This document shows positions 1-10,023 of a stretch of 64,000 nucleotides of DNA, in pieces. The translations under genes were made by a program, and so were the position numbers. This DNA comes from Erodium maritimum (lineage: Eukaryota; Streptophyta; Magnoliopsida; Geraniales; Geraniaceae). The stretch's first letter is position 1. The number at the start of each line of letters is the position of its first letter. The notes below the pieces were generated by a model that did not search any database, was not told where the DNA came from, and saw only the letters and a list, made by a program, of their open reading frames with translations. Location of the stretch: assembly GCA_963921825.1 (NCBI GenBank), contig OY997589.1, positions 22,651,482 through 22,715,481 on the forward strand, in the 5' to 3' direction.

Positions 1-73
1 GGTTTACCCTGCGGGGATTGATTTCATGTTATTTCACCCAAGCGTATGCATCTTGCGGGAGTATTACCTTGGT

Positions 74-475
74 TCCCTATGACATATGATCCTTTGGAGA
101 CGTTTCCGAGAATCCCGAAGATATGCGTCCTCCTAGGGACGTTTCTGGCATTCTCGACGTTACACGTCTTTGCAACGTTATGCGTCTCCTCTGGACCGAG
201 GGAAAATCCGATATGACACAGAGAGTGTTGTGAATCGGATGGTGGCGACTACATGTCCCACGGCATTATTCTACTTGTCCCGATGACATATGGCCCTTTG
301 GATACGTTTCCGAGAATCCCGATGATATGCGTCCTCCTAGGGATGTTTCCGGCATTCTCGACGTTATACGTCTTTACGACGTTATGCGTCTCCTCTAGAC
401 CGAGGGAAAATCCAATGTGACGCAACGAGTATTGTGGATCGGAGGGTGGCAACTTCATGTCCCACGGCATTACTG
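74..475 (+). repeat. Two tandem copies of a ~204-bp unit inside the LTR relic
   Basis: The block beginning TCCCTATGACATATG at 74 recurs as TCCCGATGACATATG at 278 and continues in parallel (CCGAGAATCCCGA, GCGTCCTCCTAGGGA, ACGTTATGCGTCTCCTCT) to about 475. The array LTRs carry a single equivalent block, so this looks like an internal LTR duplication. Confidence 0.8.
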
Positions 476-685
476 GAACGTTCTATCTTCTATTGAGTAT
501 TTAAGAAATGCATTGATTTCCCTTATTTTCCTACGATCATTATTGACTCTTTGAAATTGTTAAACATTCAGTTGGCCTCCGTATTTCATCATCGGTTTGG
601 TTTCTCGTTTTATTAAGATTTGAATGAACTTGTGAACTCCTGTTTATTAAACTAAAAGGGTGACCTGGTTATGCATTTTCCCTAC

Positions 686-699
686 TGAGCGTAAGCTCA
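686..699 (+). other. LTR hairpin TGAGC-GTAA-GCTCA
   Basis: A perfect 5-bp stem closes a GTAA loop, which is a GNRA-type tetraloop in RNA. The same structure recurs in every other LTR of this superfamily in the window (3243, 13584, 22540, 31432, 40325). It is followed by CCCC and, some 25 bases later, by TTTCAGGTG. Confidence 0.65.
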
Positions 700-964
700 C
701 CCCTCATGTCTTTGTGGTGTTTCAGGTGTTGAGCGGGAGCAGTATTAGCCGGACTCTCGGGGCTTGGGAGCTTGAGGGTTTAGCTAGTTTTAGAGACGTG
801 TACTCTTTTAAGTTGGTTATTGTGTTTTACCGTTGAGCTGTGACTCATTACATTTTGAAGGATTTATATCATTTGAAAACTTTATTTTATGTCATTATTT
901 TTGTTTTACTGTAAATCTTTAGTCACGTCTCGAGTCTGGGCAAAACCGGATTTGGGGCGTGACA

Positions 965-1389
965 TCAATTTTGGGCCATGCACTTGTATCCTATTGTTGG
1001 CCCAGGAAATTGAGCCCAAGCCTTGTCCTTGGCTGTTTTAATACATCAGGAACGGTAGGGTTTTGAAAAATCAAAAAAAAAGAAAAAAAACACTCCTCTT
1101 CTCATGCGTCTCCTCTCTACTGTTGCGAGTCTGCGACTTTCAGACTCCGAGGAGCTAAGAAATGGCGATGGTTTCCTCAAACTTACCTGCTTTTCAAAAG
1201 GCTCAGGGACTGCGAGTTTTCTGCAGAAAGAAGGATCGGGAGAGACCCAATAACTACCCCTAAAGTCGTCGAAATTACGCCTCCGCCCAAGAGCCTCGGC
1301 GTCCGCTGCTTCGCCTCCGCCTTTACCCCGAGCACGGAGAAGACCGGAGGTAGGCCCGGATGTCAGCAGCTAGGAGACGCAGCTGTGGT
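965..1389 (+). other. Unassigned stretch with a possible broken gene start
   Basis: After an A-rich tract there is a pyrimidine-rich stretch and an ATG at 1162 followed by a short frame (MAMVSSNLPAFQ...) that stops at about 1263. A second frame from about 1242 reads TPKVVEITPPPKSLGV and runs to about 1434. A one-base shift near 1240-1250 would join the two. The composition resembles a plastid-targeted protein start cut off by the LTR relic that follows, but I cannot name it and it could be part of that relic. Confidence 0.25.
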
Positions 1390-2198
1390 TCTTCAAGAGG
1401 TAGGGAAAGTAGCGAATACCGCTTTAATTACGGAAAGTTACTAGCGTGCATGATTAGGGTTTAATAATAAAACCGGAAAGATCATAGTTTGGCATGTAGG
1501 ATACGAACAACTAGCGTAGACGTATGAACTGTGAACATTTACGTTTTCTGTCTTGGTAATTGTCGTGCTGGTAGATTCGGGCCATGTCGTGCCCATAGGG
1601 TTGTTTGTTGTGTGTATCTGTTTGATGCTATGTGGTTTTTGAACGGATAATAAACGATGAACATGAAAAAGAGTAAAATTGAACTAGTGATGCGTGTTAA
1701 TGACCTGTGCGGTTATTGCCTGTTTATTCGATATGTTGAACTGTGGGATGGTTGGGGATTTGATATCAGTTAAGCCGGTGGGGTTACCACGTTGAGCGTG
1801 GTATCGGTAAGTGTTGGTAAGTACGTGACGGTTTGAGTGTGCTTAATGGTTTAATAAGATTATTGCTCGGTGTTGCATGATTGTGGTGACTGTATGTGGG
1901 CAAGTGTGCCATGTTTGATGATGTGAATATTTGGTTGTGATATGACCGTGTGAGTGATAGACCGGCTGTGTGCTATGTTAAGATGGTCCGGTGGGTATAT
2001 TGAGACCATCAGTGATTTGTGTTGTGTGTTAAACCCTGATTGTGTGTTCAAAGAGACGGCGTAGCCGGAGTAGTACCTACACCGAGGGATAGTTCCAATG
2101 TAGGGTACCGAGGCCAAGGATGGCGTGATCACTACCCCGATGACTTGTAGTCGGGTACGGTGTTGACCGAAGTGTGTCCCGGTCCTGTACGTGTTGTG

Positions 2199-2632
2199 AG
2201 TAGTGCCCTTCGTCTGTGTGAAGGAGGAAGACATCGGACTGAGTGATTTCCGGTCGAGGATGTTACCCTTCGTCTGTGTGAGGAGGAAGATATCGGGACT
2301 GATGCTGTGTGTTCCAGTACGATATAAGTGGATGTGTGCATCCGGTGGTGTGGGCTTATGCCGTTTTATGCTATCTGTGTGTGTCTTGTTGTGTGTCGGT
2401 TCGGTACGTATGTTGAGTAGTGCCCTTCGTCTGTGTGAGGAGGAAGACATCGGACTGAGGGATTTCCGGTGGAGAATGTTACCCTTCGTCTGTGTGAGGA
2501 GGAAGATATCGGGACTGATGTTGTGTGTTCCAGTACGATATAAGTGGCTGTGTGCATCCGGTGGTGTTGGTTTATGCCGTTTTACGATATCTGTGTGTAT
2601 CACGTTGTGTGCCCTTTCCTATCTGTGTGTAA
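2199..2632 (+). repeat. Two tandem copies of a 217-bp unit, each with an internal duplication
   Basis: AGTAGTGCCCTTCGTCTG starts at 2199 and again at 2416. Within each unit the block CCCTTCGTCTGTGTGAGG occurs twice, giving four related blocks. The open frames over this region come from the repeat and are not genes. Confidence 0.85.
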
Positions 2633-3242
2633 TTCGATGTGTGCCTTTTCTTGCTGTTTAGCTTTGTGCAATTCTTTTATGTACGATTTGACTTGTGAAA
2701 GTGATCGGTAACCGGGTGTCGGACCGATGCTTTGTGTACCGGTGCGAAATAAGTGGACGGGTTGTGATGGTCGAAAACGTTGGAAATGGTTAAACTATGT
2801 GTTAGGGTGGATCTGCTGTGTGCGATGTGCGTGTTGTTGGTCTTTATGCGTTGTTCTATGTGTGTGTCGTGCGGGTGGTATAGCTTTGCGCCTTGGTTTA
2901 AGTGTGACCTTGGGCTCGTGAGAGTGTTTGGTGACTCGAGATGGTTGTACTTAATTTCTGTGTTGCAGTGCGAGTTCGCACGTGTGGTCGGTTGTGAGAT
3001 AACCGTAGGCGTTGTTCTTTGAGAATTGTAGATGTTGGGTGTCAAGAGCTCTTGTGTTGGAAAGGGGTATGAGTCGGCTCGCTGTGAGCTTGTGTTACGG
3101 GTTGTGCCTGATGGAAGGTTAAGTGTTGTCTTGGAGTATTTGGTTAAATTAACTGTTAATAGTGGTGTTTACTGGTTTGCCATAATTGGACGGCTACCCG
3201 TGTTGTTGAACTGTGGTTCAGATCTTTAACTACTTTTCCTAC

Positions 3243-3256
3243 TGAGCGTAAGCTCA
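3243..3256 (+). other. LTR hairpin TGAGC-GTAA-GCTCA
   Basis: Identical stem and GNRA-type loop to the one at 686, at the equivalent place in the second LTR relic. Confidence 0.65.
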
Positions 3257-3530
3257 CCCCCTGCTTTGTTGTGTTTCAGGTGTTGAGCGGGATCCGTACT
3301 AGCAGGACTCTCGGAGCTTGGGAGCTAGCGAGGGTTTAGCTAGTGTCTAGCGACGTACCTTTTTCTACTGATTTATTTTTTTACCGATGTTTTATCGAGC
3401 TGCGACTCGCGGTATTGTTTAAAGTTTTAAAAATTATGAATTGAGGCTTGTTGGTTTTATTTTTGACGAAAATCCTTATTGTTTTTGCTCACGTCTCGAA
3501 TTCGGTCAAAACCGGATTTGGGGCGTGAAA

Positions 3531-3983
3531 ATTGGCTCGAACAACGACATCAACGTCCTTAACAACATCCACTTATTCCAAGACGCTTACTACGGCCGTG
3601 ATCTGGGAGTGGAGTACTGTATCAACGGGCATATGTACGAACGACCTTATTACTTGGTGGACGACATTTACCCAACATGGGCACGGTTCGTGAAGACTAT
3701 TCGACATCCCTACTCGTCCAAAGAGAAGTTGTTTGCTAAATGCCAAGAAGGTGCTCGGAAAGATATTGAAAGGTCTTTTGGAGTAATTCAAGCAAGGTGG
3801 CACATCATTTCTCGTCCCGCTCGTACTTGGAGCCAACACACTTTGGCTGATATCATGCACACTTGCATCATTCTACACAACATTATTCTAGAGGATGAGC
3901 GCGACCGTTACAAGTATGAAGATGACGAGTTGTTTTACGAGCATCCTCCAGAAATGCCGAATTGGACACCACCGGAACGATGA
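3531..3983 (+). pseudogene. Harbinger-type transposase, C-terminal fragment
   Basis: The frame gives about 150 residues: SNNDINVLNNIHLF, then INGHMYERPYYLVDDIYPTW, KDIERSFGVIQARW and HTCIILHNIILEDERD. These are the characteristic blocks of the plant PF04827-like (DDE, Harbinger) transposase, including the aspartate of YYLVDDIYP and the acidic ILHNIILEDE end. The family normally exceeds 350 residues, so the N-terminal helix-turn-helix and first catalytic aspartate are absent. In life it would cut and reinsert the transposon DNA; here it is dead. The frame upstream of 3531 is LTR sequence read through by chance. Confidence 0.85.
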
Positions 3984-4468
3984 CACTAAGGAGGGCCATT
4001 GGAATATCAGCAACGAGTGGGTGCTCAACATAGTATCACAAGTCATCAGACCCACATGCAACTACAGAATGATCTTGTGAAGCACTTATGGGGTCTATAT
4101 GGAGTTGGTTTCCATGACGACGAGTAGTCTTTTGTACTCTTGGAGTTGGTTTTTGGGTTGTATTAAAAAGGGATGAATAAAAGTTCACGTTCACTTTTAT
4201 TCGTGTTAAATCTATTTCTTATTTTTTTATTGTCATTAATTATTTTTTTCACATTTTTTATATTTTATATAATTTAAACGGTTTCTAATAAAGAATTAAA
4301 TAAAACAGTAAAATGTCAATTAATTAACAACTCAACATCCACTAAAACAGTGAGCCTCTCATTGCAAAACACCCACTATTCTGAGTCACAGGTCCCACTA
4401 TTTTGTTCAATCAACATACGGGACTCAAGACTTAGGATTCATTAAGGGCTTTTCCATTGTACATGCTC
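3531..4468 (+). mobile_element. PIF/Harbinger DNA transposon, 3' part
   Basis: Transposase coding sequence (3531-3983) is followed by about 480 bp of AT-rich tail ending in TTTTCCATTGTACATGCTC, then TAA. A terminal repeat of that kind with a TAA target duplication is typical of PIF/Harbinger and Tourist elements. The 5' part, including the other terminal repeat, is missing because the LTR relic lies against the coding sequence. Confidence 0.6.
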
Positions 4469-4471
4469 TAA

Positions 4472-5411
4472 TCGGACGGGTGAGTCGGATGTCCGCCTTG
4501 GAACCTAAAAATCGGATGGATCGGCACCTAGGCGGCCGGGTCGGAGCTAGTCAGCCGGTCAAAAATTACAGATCTGAACAAATATGATCCCATGCAGACA
4601 TGGACGAACATCACCCTTCAGATGACAGAGAGGAATAGAGATTTAGATCCGATATTTACTTTTCTTCGTGAGGAAAGATGGGAAAGTTATCTGACTGGCG
4701 AGAGATTGACAACGCAAGAGAAAAATAGAGGTCGAGAAAAGAAACAAAATAGACTGAGAAAGGATTCTGATTTCAAGGCTGAAGAGAGAGAAGTATTCCT
4801 GGGAAAGAGAGAGAATTTAAAAATTAATACCGGTTACTTTTTTTGATTAAATATACACGGTTTCTATTTTTCTATACACAAATGATATTAAAATAGATTA
4901 TAATTTATCACTGGTTTTAATATTCAAGATGGTTTTAGCACACAGTTTTAATTTTTGTTTATTGTAGTTATATTGGCAGCTTGTTGGAAATTGTTAGGCA
5001 TTTAAGATGATTAGTTCAAAAGTGTGAGGCATTTAAGATGTTTAGTTCAAAAGTGAAATTGGTTGCTGGTAAATTATAAACGTTAATTGTTTTTAATCTT
5101 ACACAATAATTTTTTATTATATATCTAATATATATTGATAAATAATAGTAAAAAATAATAAAAAAACCGACTAGTCCCCGCCTCACGCTTGGAGACCCTC
5201 ACCGTTCGACTAGCGCATTTTACAATCTTGACCCCAATTAGTCGCAAGAAAAGGGGGCTTGGCAACAAACATATATAGACCGTTCCAATCAAAATGACAC
5301 CAGCAATAATGACTTGTTTACCATATAATAAAGTAGTAAGACTTTAAAGACTAAACTTGTATAAATGGAGGACCAAGATTGAGGTATTGAATTGTCAAGA
5401 AAGAGAAGAAG
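4472..5411. other. AT-rich intergenic region upstream of the P450
   Basis: I see no convincing gene here. An 84-codon open frame at 4592-4846 has no recognisable features and is rich in charged residues. Two TTTAGTTCAAAAGTG copies near 5000-5060 form a short direct repeat. Confidence 0.5.
5272..5366 (+). promoter_or_regulatory. Candidate TATA boxes of the P450 gene
   Basis: TATATAG at 5272 lies 140 bp before the ATG and TATAAAT at 5360 lies 52 bp before it. The first leaves a more usual plant 5' leader. This rests on motif and position only. Confidence 0.35.
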
Positions 5412-8318
5412 ATGGAGATTTCAGTGAGCTCGGTAGTAGGAACCATAATTGTCGTGACATTGATGTCATGGACACTGAAGATGGTGAACTGGTTGTGGCT
5501 GAGGCCGAAGAAGCTCGAGAAGTATTTGAGGAAGCAAGGCTTCAAAGGCAATGGTTACAGGTTTCTCTATGGAGACTTGAAAGAGAGCTCTTTGATGACT
5601 AATGAAGCCTACTCCAAACCCATCGGCCTCTCCGAAGATATTGTGCCTCGCATACTTCCCTTTGACTGCCAGAACATTGAGAAATATGGTACATAAACAA
5701 CAACTACCTCATTTCCATAGTTTATGTTAATTTAATTAGTATCTTTGTAAGGAGTTGGATCTAAACCCGTGTCCATAAGGGGACAGCATCTGATATCATA
5801 TTAAAGAACCAACTCAACTAAAAGTTTAAACTAATGTAATACCTATTGTGAAGCTTAGGACTTAGGTTAGTATGGTTTAGGGGTTGTCTCAGCATTTAGC
5901 GGTGCTGGCCGCAGGCTTTTAGTCTTGACACTTCTCATTCGTGAGGACTGTTAGACTCTTGAGATGGGTTAGGTCGCTTTTCTCGTTAGGTTAGGGGTTA
6001 GAATTGATCTGGTGTTATTTTGGTACAGTTGGGTCTGCTCTCTCAATGTGTTTAATAGTTGTCAAACTTCGGTTTTTAGACCTTCTTTTTTGAAATTGGG
6101 CTTTAAGGTAGTTAAATTTAGGTTGCAGACCTGGTGTTTCTTTGGGTAGGTTTTTTGTTGCTGTTTGCCTGGTGGTGTTGTTCTTGTAGTTCTGTTGGTG
6201 TTCGGTTGTAAGTTGAGTGATTGTTGTTCTGGTAGTTCAGTTGGTGTCCTATAGTAAGTTGCATGGCTTTGTTGTTGTTTCAATTGTTGTTTTCTTCATC
6301 CCGTTGTTTGGGGCTCTGGTTTCTTGAGGTTCCCGAGACGAGAGTGATACTCGTAGGTTGTACTTGTTTCATCTCCGCATTCTTCATTTCAAAGAACCAG
6401 AGTTTTTAAATATGCCTTTGCCGATCAAAAAATAATAATTGAAAATCAATTGTAGGTTTGCATTCTAACAGATTCTTGAACGTGTAGGTAAGGATTCGTT
6501 TACATGGTTTGGTCCAGAACCGAAGTTGAACATCACGGACCCTCAGCAGATGACGGAAGTCCTCCGTAAGTATGATGAGTTCCGAAAGCCTTATGCAATC
6601 CCACTGGTGAAATTATTAGCATATGGAGTTGCGAACATGGAGGGCGAGGAATGGGCTAGGCGTCGGAAGATTGTCAACCCGGCCTTCCATGTAGAGAAAC
6701 TGAAGGTTATCTTTTAATTACAAGACTTGCTTAAACTAACTTGGCTAATAAGTATGAATATGATACGTTAATGCTGTATCATTGTTGGCAGCTTATGTTG
6801 CCTGCTTTCGAGCTGAGTTGCAGCACGATGATTAACAAATGGGAGAATTTGGTTAACGAAAAAGGATGGTGTGAGTTAGATGTTTGGCCATTACTTGAGA
6901 ACTTGACGGGCGATATGATCTCCCGAACAGCCTTTGGTAGTAGCTATGAAGAAGGCAGAATCATATTTCAACTCCAAAAAGAACAAGGCCGCCTTGTACT
7001 GCTCAAAGCCATGAAGTCATTCTACATCCCGGGATCCAGGTATTATTAATTCAAGGATAAACGACATTTCCATACTATAAAATGATTTCTTTTTTTGCAC
7101 GCATATACTGTAAGCCATCTTCGTTTTCATGTATTGCCAATGATTTCTTAAAAAATTTAAGTCTTGCCAGTAACTTTGAGTTAATTTTCAAAAAATGACT
7201 CTCTAACAAATTTTGTCATTTTCGCTGATAGAACTTGAAAATAAAAGTTGCACACAATCATAAAGTGAAAAATGACATTTATCCTTTACTTCAAATACAA
7301 CCTAGTCTTGATTTTTCTAATCTGAGACCTACTACATATATACTTCAGGTTTTTACCCACGAAGACGAACAAGAGGATGAAGGAAATAGAGAAGACTGTC
7401 GACTCTGTGTTGAAGAGCATAATTAATAAAAGAGAGAAAACAATGAAGGCGGGAGAGGCTGCAAATGATAACTTATTGGGCATATTGTTGGAATCCAACA
7501 TGAAAGAGATCGGAGATCATGGAAACAACAAGAATGTTGTATTGAGTCTTGATGATGTGATTAAGGAATGCAAGCTGTTTTACTTCGCCGGACAAGAAAC
7601 CACCTCAGCTCTACTTGTCTGGACTATGCTTCTCCTGAGCCAGCACCGGGATTGGCAAGATCGTGCCAGGGACGAGGTCTTGCAAGTTTTCGGGGACAAC
7701 CAGCCTAATTACGAAGGGATAAGCCACATGAAAGTCGTAAGTGTAAATCCTAAGCTTTCAAAACTTATAAACATTCGAGTTTTACATAACGTGGATCTTT
7801 TCTCTTTTTTTTGATAAGCTCAAAAATTTATTAATAACACCGAATCCAAAAAAGAATCGAAATGTCCTGATTTCTGGTTTCTTATTGGACAGATGACAGC
7901 GATTCTGTATGAGGTGCTACGATTGTATCCACCAGCCCCTTGTCTTAACCGAATTGTATCCAAGGAGACTAAACTGGGAGAGCTGACCCTTCCAGCGGGA
8001 GTGCAGGTTCAATTGCCGATAATAGTTGTGCACCATGATCAAGAGATTTGGGGTGATGACGCCAAAGAGTTCAACCCGGAGAGGTTCGCAGAAGGAGTTT
8101 CCAAGGCGACGAAGAATCAGTCATCGTTCTTCCCTTTCGGCGGGGGGCCTCGGGTATGCATTGGACAGAACTTTGCTTTGATTCAATCAAAACTTACAAT
8201 GGCAATGATTCTACGGCACTTCTCGTTTGAGCTTTCCGAGTGTTACGTGCATGCTCCTTGGACAGCCATGCCCCTTGAACCTCAGCATGGATGTCATCTT
8301 GTTCTTCGCAAACGTTGA
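5412..8318 (+). CDS. Cytochrome P450, CYP72A type, five exons
   Basis: A membrane-bound haem mono-oxygenase of the endoplasmic reticulum. CYP72A members oxidise terpenoids, gibberellins or other lipophilic molecules; this one's substrate cannot be read from sequence. Exons 5412-5688, 6488-6705, 6792-7039, 7349-7736 and 7893-8318 join with GT/AG borders and matching phases into 518 residues, the usual family length. An N-terminal anchor (about 8-28) precedes the CYP72-like [17 protein letters not shown]. The I-helix motif AGQETT is at 328-333, EVLR of the ExxR motif at 384-387, PERF at 439-442, and the haem loop [12 protein letters not shown] has its cysteine ligand at 466. No frameshift or internal stop is present, so I infer a functional gene. 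Intron 1 (799 bp) shows no clear insertion. Assignment to CYP72A is firm; the subfamily number is not. Confidence 0.93.
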
Positions 8319-8539
8319 TTTTAGAATCAACGTGTATATCAATATCAAGGATGAATAAATCTTTTTACTATGTGTGCCTCCACATATTTATGTTGTTGGA
8401 TGCCTTTAATGGATGTGTTTCCATCTCCCAAGCTTCTATTTCTATGTGAACATTGTAGAATTTGGCTCAAATTTAAAAGCCCGACAGTTCTTATTTTGGG
8501 CCCATGATCAAGGTCCACACTAAAGCCCATATCCTATTG
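8319..8539 (+). other. Downstream region of the P450
   Basis: This holds the presumed 3' UTR, with AATAA-like signals near 8353. No other gene is seen. Confidence 0.4.
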
Positions 8540-9240
8540 TGTTGATATAAAAGGAGAATAGCAGGGTTAAGTTGGACATAAGGTGAGTATTGTTGGTTGT
8601 ATTGTGGGGTAAGATCAAACAATATTCTATTTTCTCTGTCAAGAAGTGGTAACCGATCCAAAGGGTATGGGAGTACTGTATGTTTCTTGGTATATTCTAT
8701 AAGTTAAGGTGTGTTCTCGGGAGCTATTTATCGGTAACAAAAGATATGTTAATTTCTTTTGTGGATTATCGATTTATATTGAGAAATAGGGAATTATGGT
8801 TATAGTTCTCGGATTGTTTCTTGGATAATATAAGGAGCTCGTCGTTGTCCCGTGGATGTAGGCACATTGCCGAACCACGTATATCGTTGTCTCTACTTAT
8901 ATTTCTGCACTTTATTATTTGTTCCGGTAATTTCCGCGTATCAGACATTTAGATTTTATCGACTGGGTCTTAGGATCGGGGGTTGAAAAATCAGGTTATT
9001 GGTGTCCGTTGTGGATTGAATCGCGTCGATTCTTTTCCACGGATCCGATTGATTTTCGGGGTGAGTCTCGTATTCAAAATAATCCTCCTGATCAACCTTC
9101 TTCGTGAGTAGTGTCTCTCGAAAATCAAAATAATCCTCCTGATCAACCTTCTTCATGAGTAGTGTCTCTCGAAAATCAAAATAATCCTCCTGATCAACCT
9201 TCTTCCTTTCCGATGCCTGAGCAACAAACAAATAATGCCC
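8540..9240 (+). repeat. Possible degenerate Ty3 (Tat/Retand-like) LTR and leader
   Basis: A TATAAAAGG-type box occurs near 8545. About 450 bp later comes ATTGGTGTCCGTTGTGG (8997), a degraded match to the TGGCGCCGTCTGTGG block seen just after the 5' LTR of Tat-type plant elements (tRNA-Asp primer site). No coding domain is recognisable downstream. This is inferred from two motifs and their spacing. Confidence 0.35.
9075..9205 (+). repeat. 51-bp tandem repeat, about 2.5 copies
   Basis: Units start CAAAATAATCCTCCTG at 9075, 9126 and 9177. The first two are nearly identical and the third is partial. Because 51 is divisible by three, the minus strand shows an apparent 17-residue repeat (KKVDQEDYFDFRETLL). 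I regard that as a by-product. Confidence 0.85.
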
Positions 9241-10023
9241 ACAAAGTTTGGTACCATTGAACTTAGAAACGATCCTCGTCTGTCTCGAATTTGAACCTCA
9301 CAAACGCATAGAAATGGCCCCTCTCGTTTGGATATTATATATGTTATTACTTGTATCTAGAAAGCTTTTTTTTTTAAATTTAAATCCCTTGATTTACGTA
9401 ATCAAAAGATCTTATCTTGATTTAGTTGGAGTAGTCCATTTTGCGTAGCAGTTAAGGTTTGTCGCGGAAGGACGTAGTGAATGAAATAGAAAGTGTATAA
9501 ATAGAGGTTGAAGACCTTATTTGTAATCATCCATTCGATTCAAAGCTCTTATTTGAGCAATCTTTCATCTTCTTCTTTTCTTATGTTCCGTTTGTGTTTA
9601 TGCTTTCGTAAGTGGTTAGGCTGATCACAAGACTTGTTAAGCTCGGAAAAAAGACTTGAACAATGTTTTAAACCGCACTAATCTGTTGAAGAATTTGGCA
9701 TCGTTTAGCTTGATAGTTTTTCTCTATTTGTGGGGAGAATTATTTGATCCCGTTTGGTTGATCTTCGACCTCCGTGTTCAAAAGCTAACGATTCATTATC
9801 CATTGCACGTGTTATGTATAATATGGTGTTGATCATTTCAATCCGACACGATATGAACATCCTAAGACCTCCACCTATCATCATAATATTTTAGGTGATC
9901 AGAATTTTGACGCAGAAGAGCATGTAATTAAAGATTGTTGCCGTAATCATAGTCTGGTGTATTACAAGAAAGCCGAACACATGAAGCCCACAGCTTCTTG
10001 AACATCCTAAGACCTCCACCTAT
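9241..10023 (+). other. Non-coding region with a promoter-like relic
   Basis: TATAAATAGAGG at 9496 is followed by pyrimidine-rich DNA, as in the R/U5 part of a small LTR. The phrase GAACATCCTAAGACCTCCACCTAT occurs twice (about 9853 and 10000). I find no open frame with recognisable content. Confidence 0.35.

Larger units (their letters stand above)
1..964 (+). repeat. Relic Ty3-type LTR, 3' part
   Basis: This stretch ends in GGATTTGGGGCGTGACA, the same terminus (read in sense) as the array LTRs further on. It also shares with them the order of several blocks: the CTTGGTTCCC...GAGACGTTT...GAGAATCCCGA region, the CCTACTGAGCG hairpin and a GCTTGGGAGCTT block. I infer it is the downstream part of an LTR from a related Ty3 family on the plus strand, running off the window start. 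No primer-binding site follows at 965, so it may be a solo LTR or an element end. Confidence 0.7.
1390..3530 (+). repeat. Second relic Ty3-type LTR, truncated at its 5' side
   Basis: From about 1390 the AGAGGTAGGGAAAG block matches the array LTR read in sense. The stretch then runs through a repeat zone, the CCTACTGAGCG hairpin (3243) and a GCTTGGGAGCT block, to a terminus GGATTTGGGGCGTGAAA. That terminus differs from the family TGACA by one base. The left boundary is uncertain. The LTR directly abuts Harbinger transposase coding sequence at 3531, so it interrupts that transposon. No PBS is present at the junction. Confidence 0.65.

Noticed and set aside
1860-2661. Long frames of both strands with SSSHRRR or CVRRKI repeats
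   Set aside because: They follow the 217-bp repeats of an LTR relic; there is no domain and the frames are repeat-driven.
4592-4846. 84-codon charged open frame
   Set aside because: It is isolated, compositionally biased and has no homology I recognise.
8956-9231. Minus-strand frame with a 17-residue KKVDQEDYF repeat
   Set aside because: It arises from the 51-bp tandem repeat whose length is a multiple of three; there are no flanking exons or signals.
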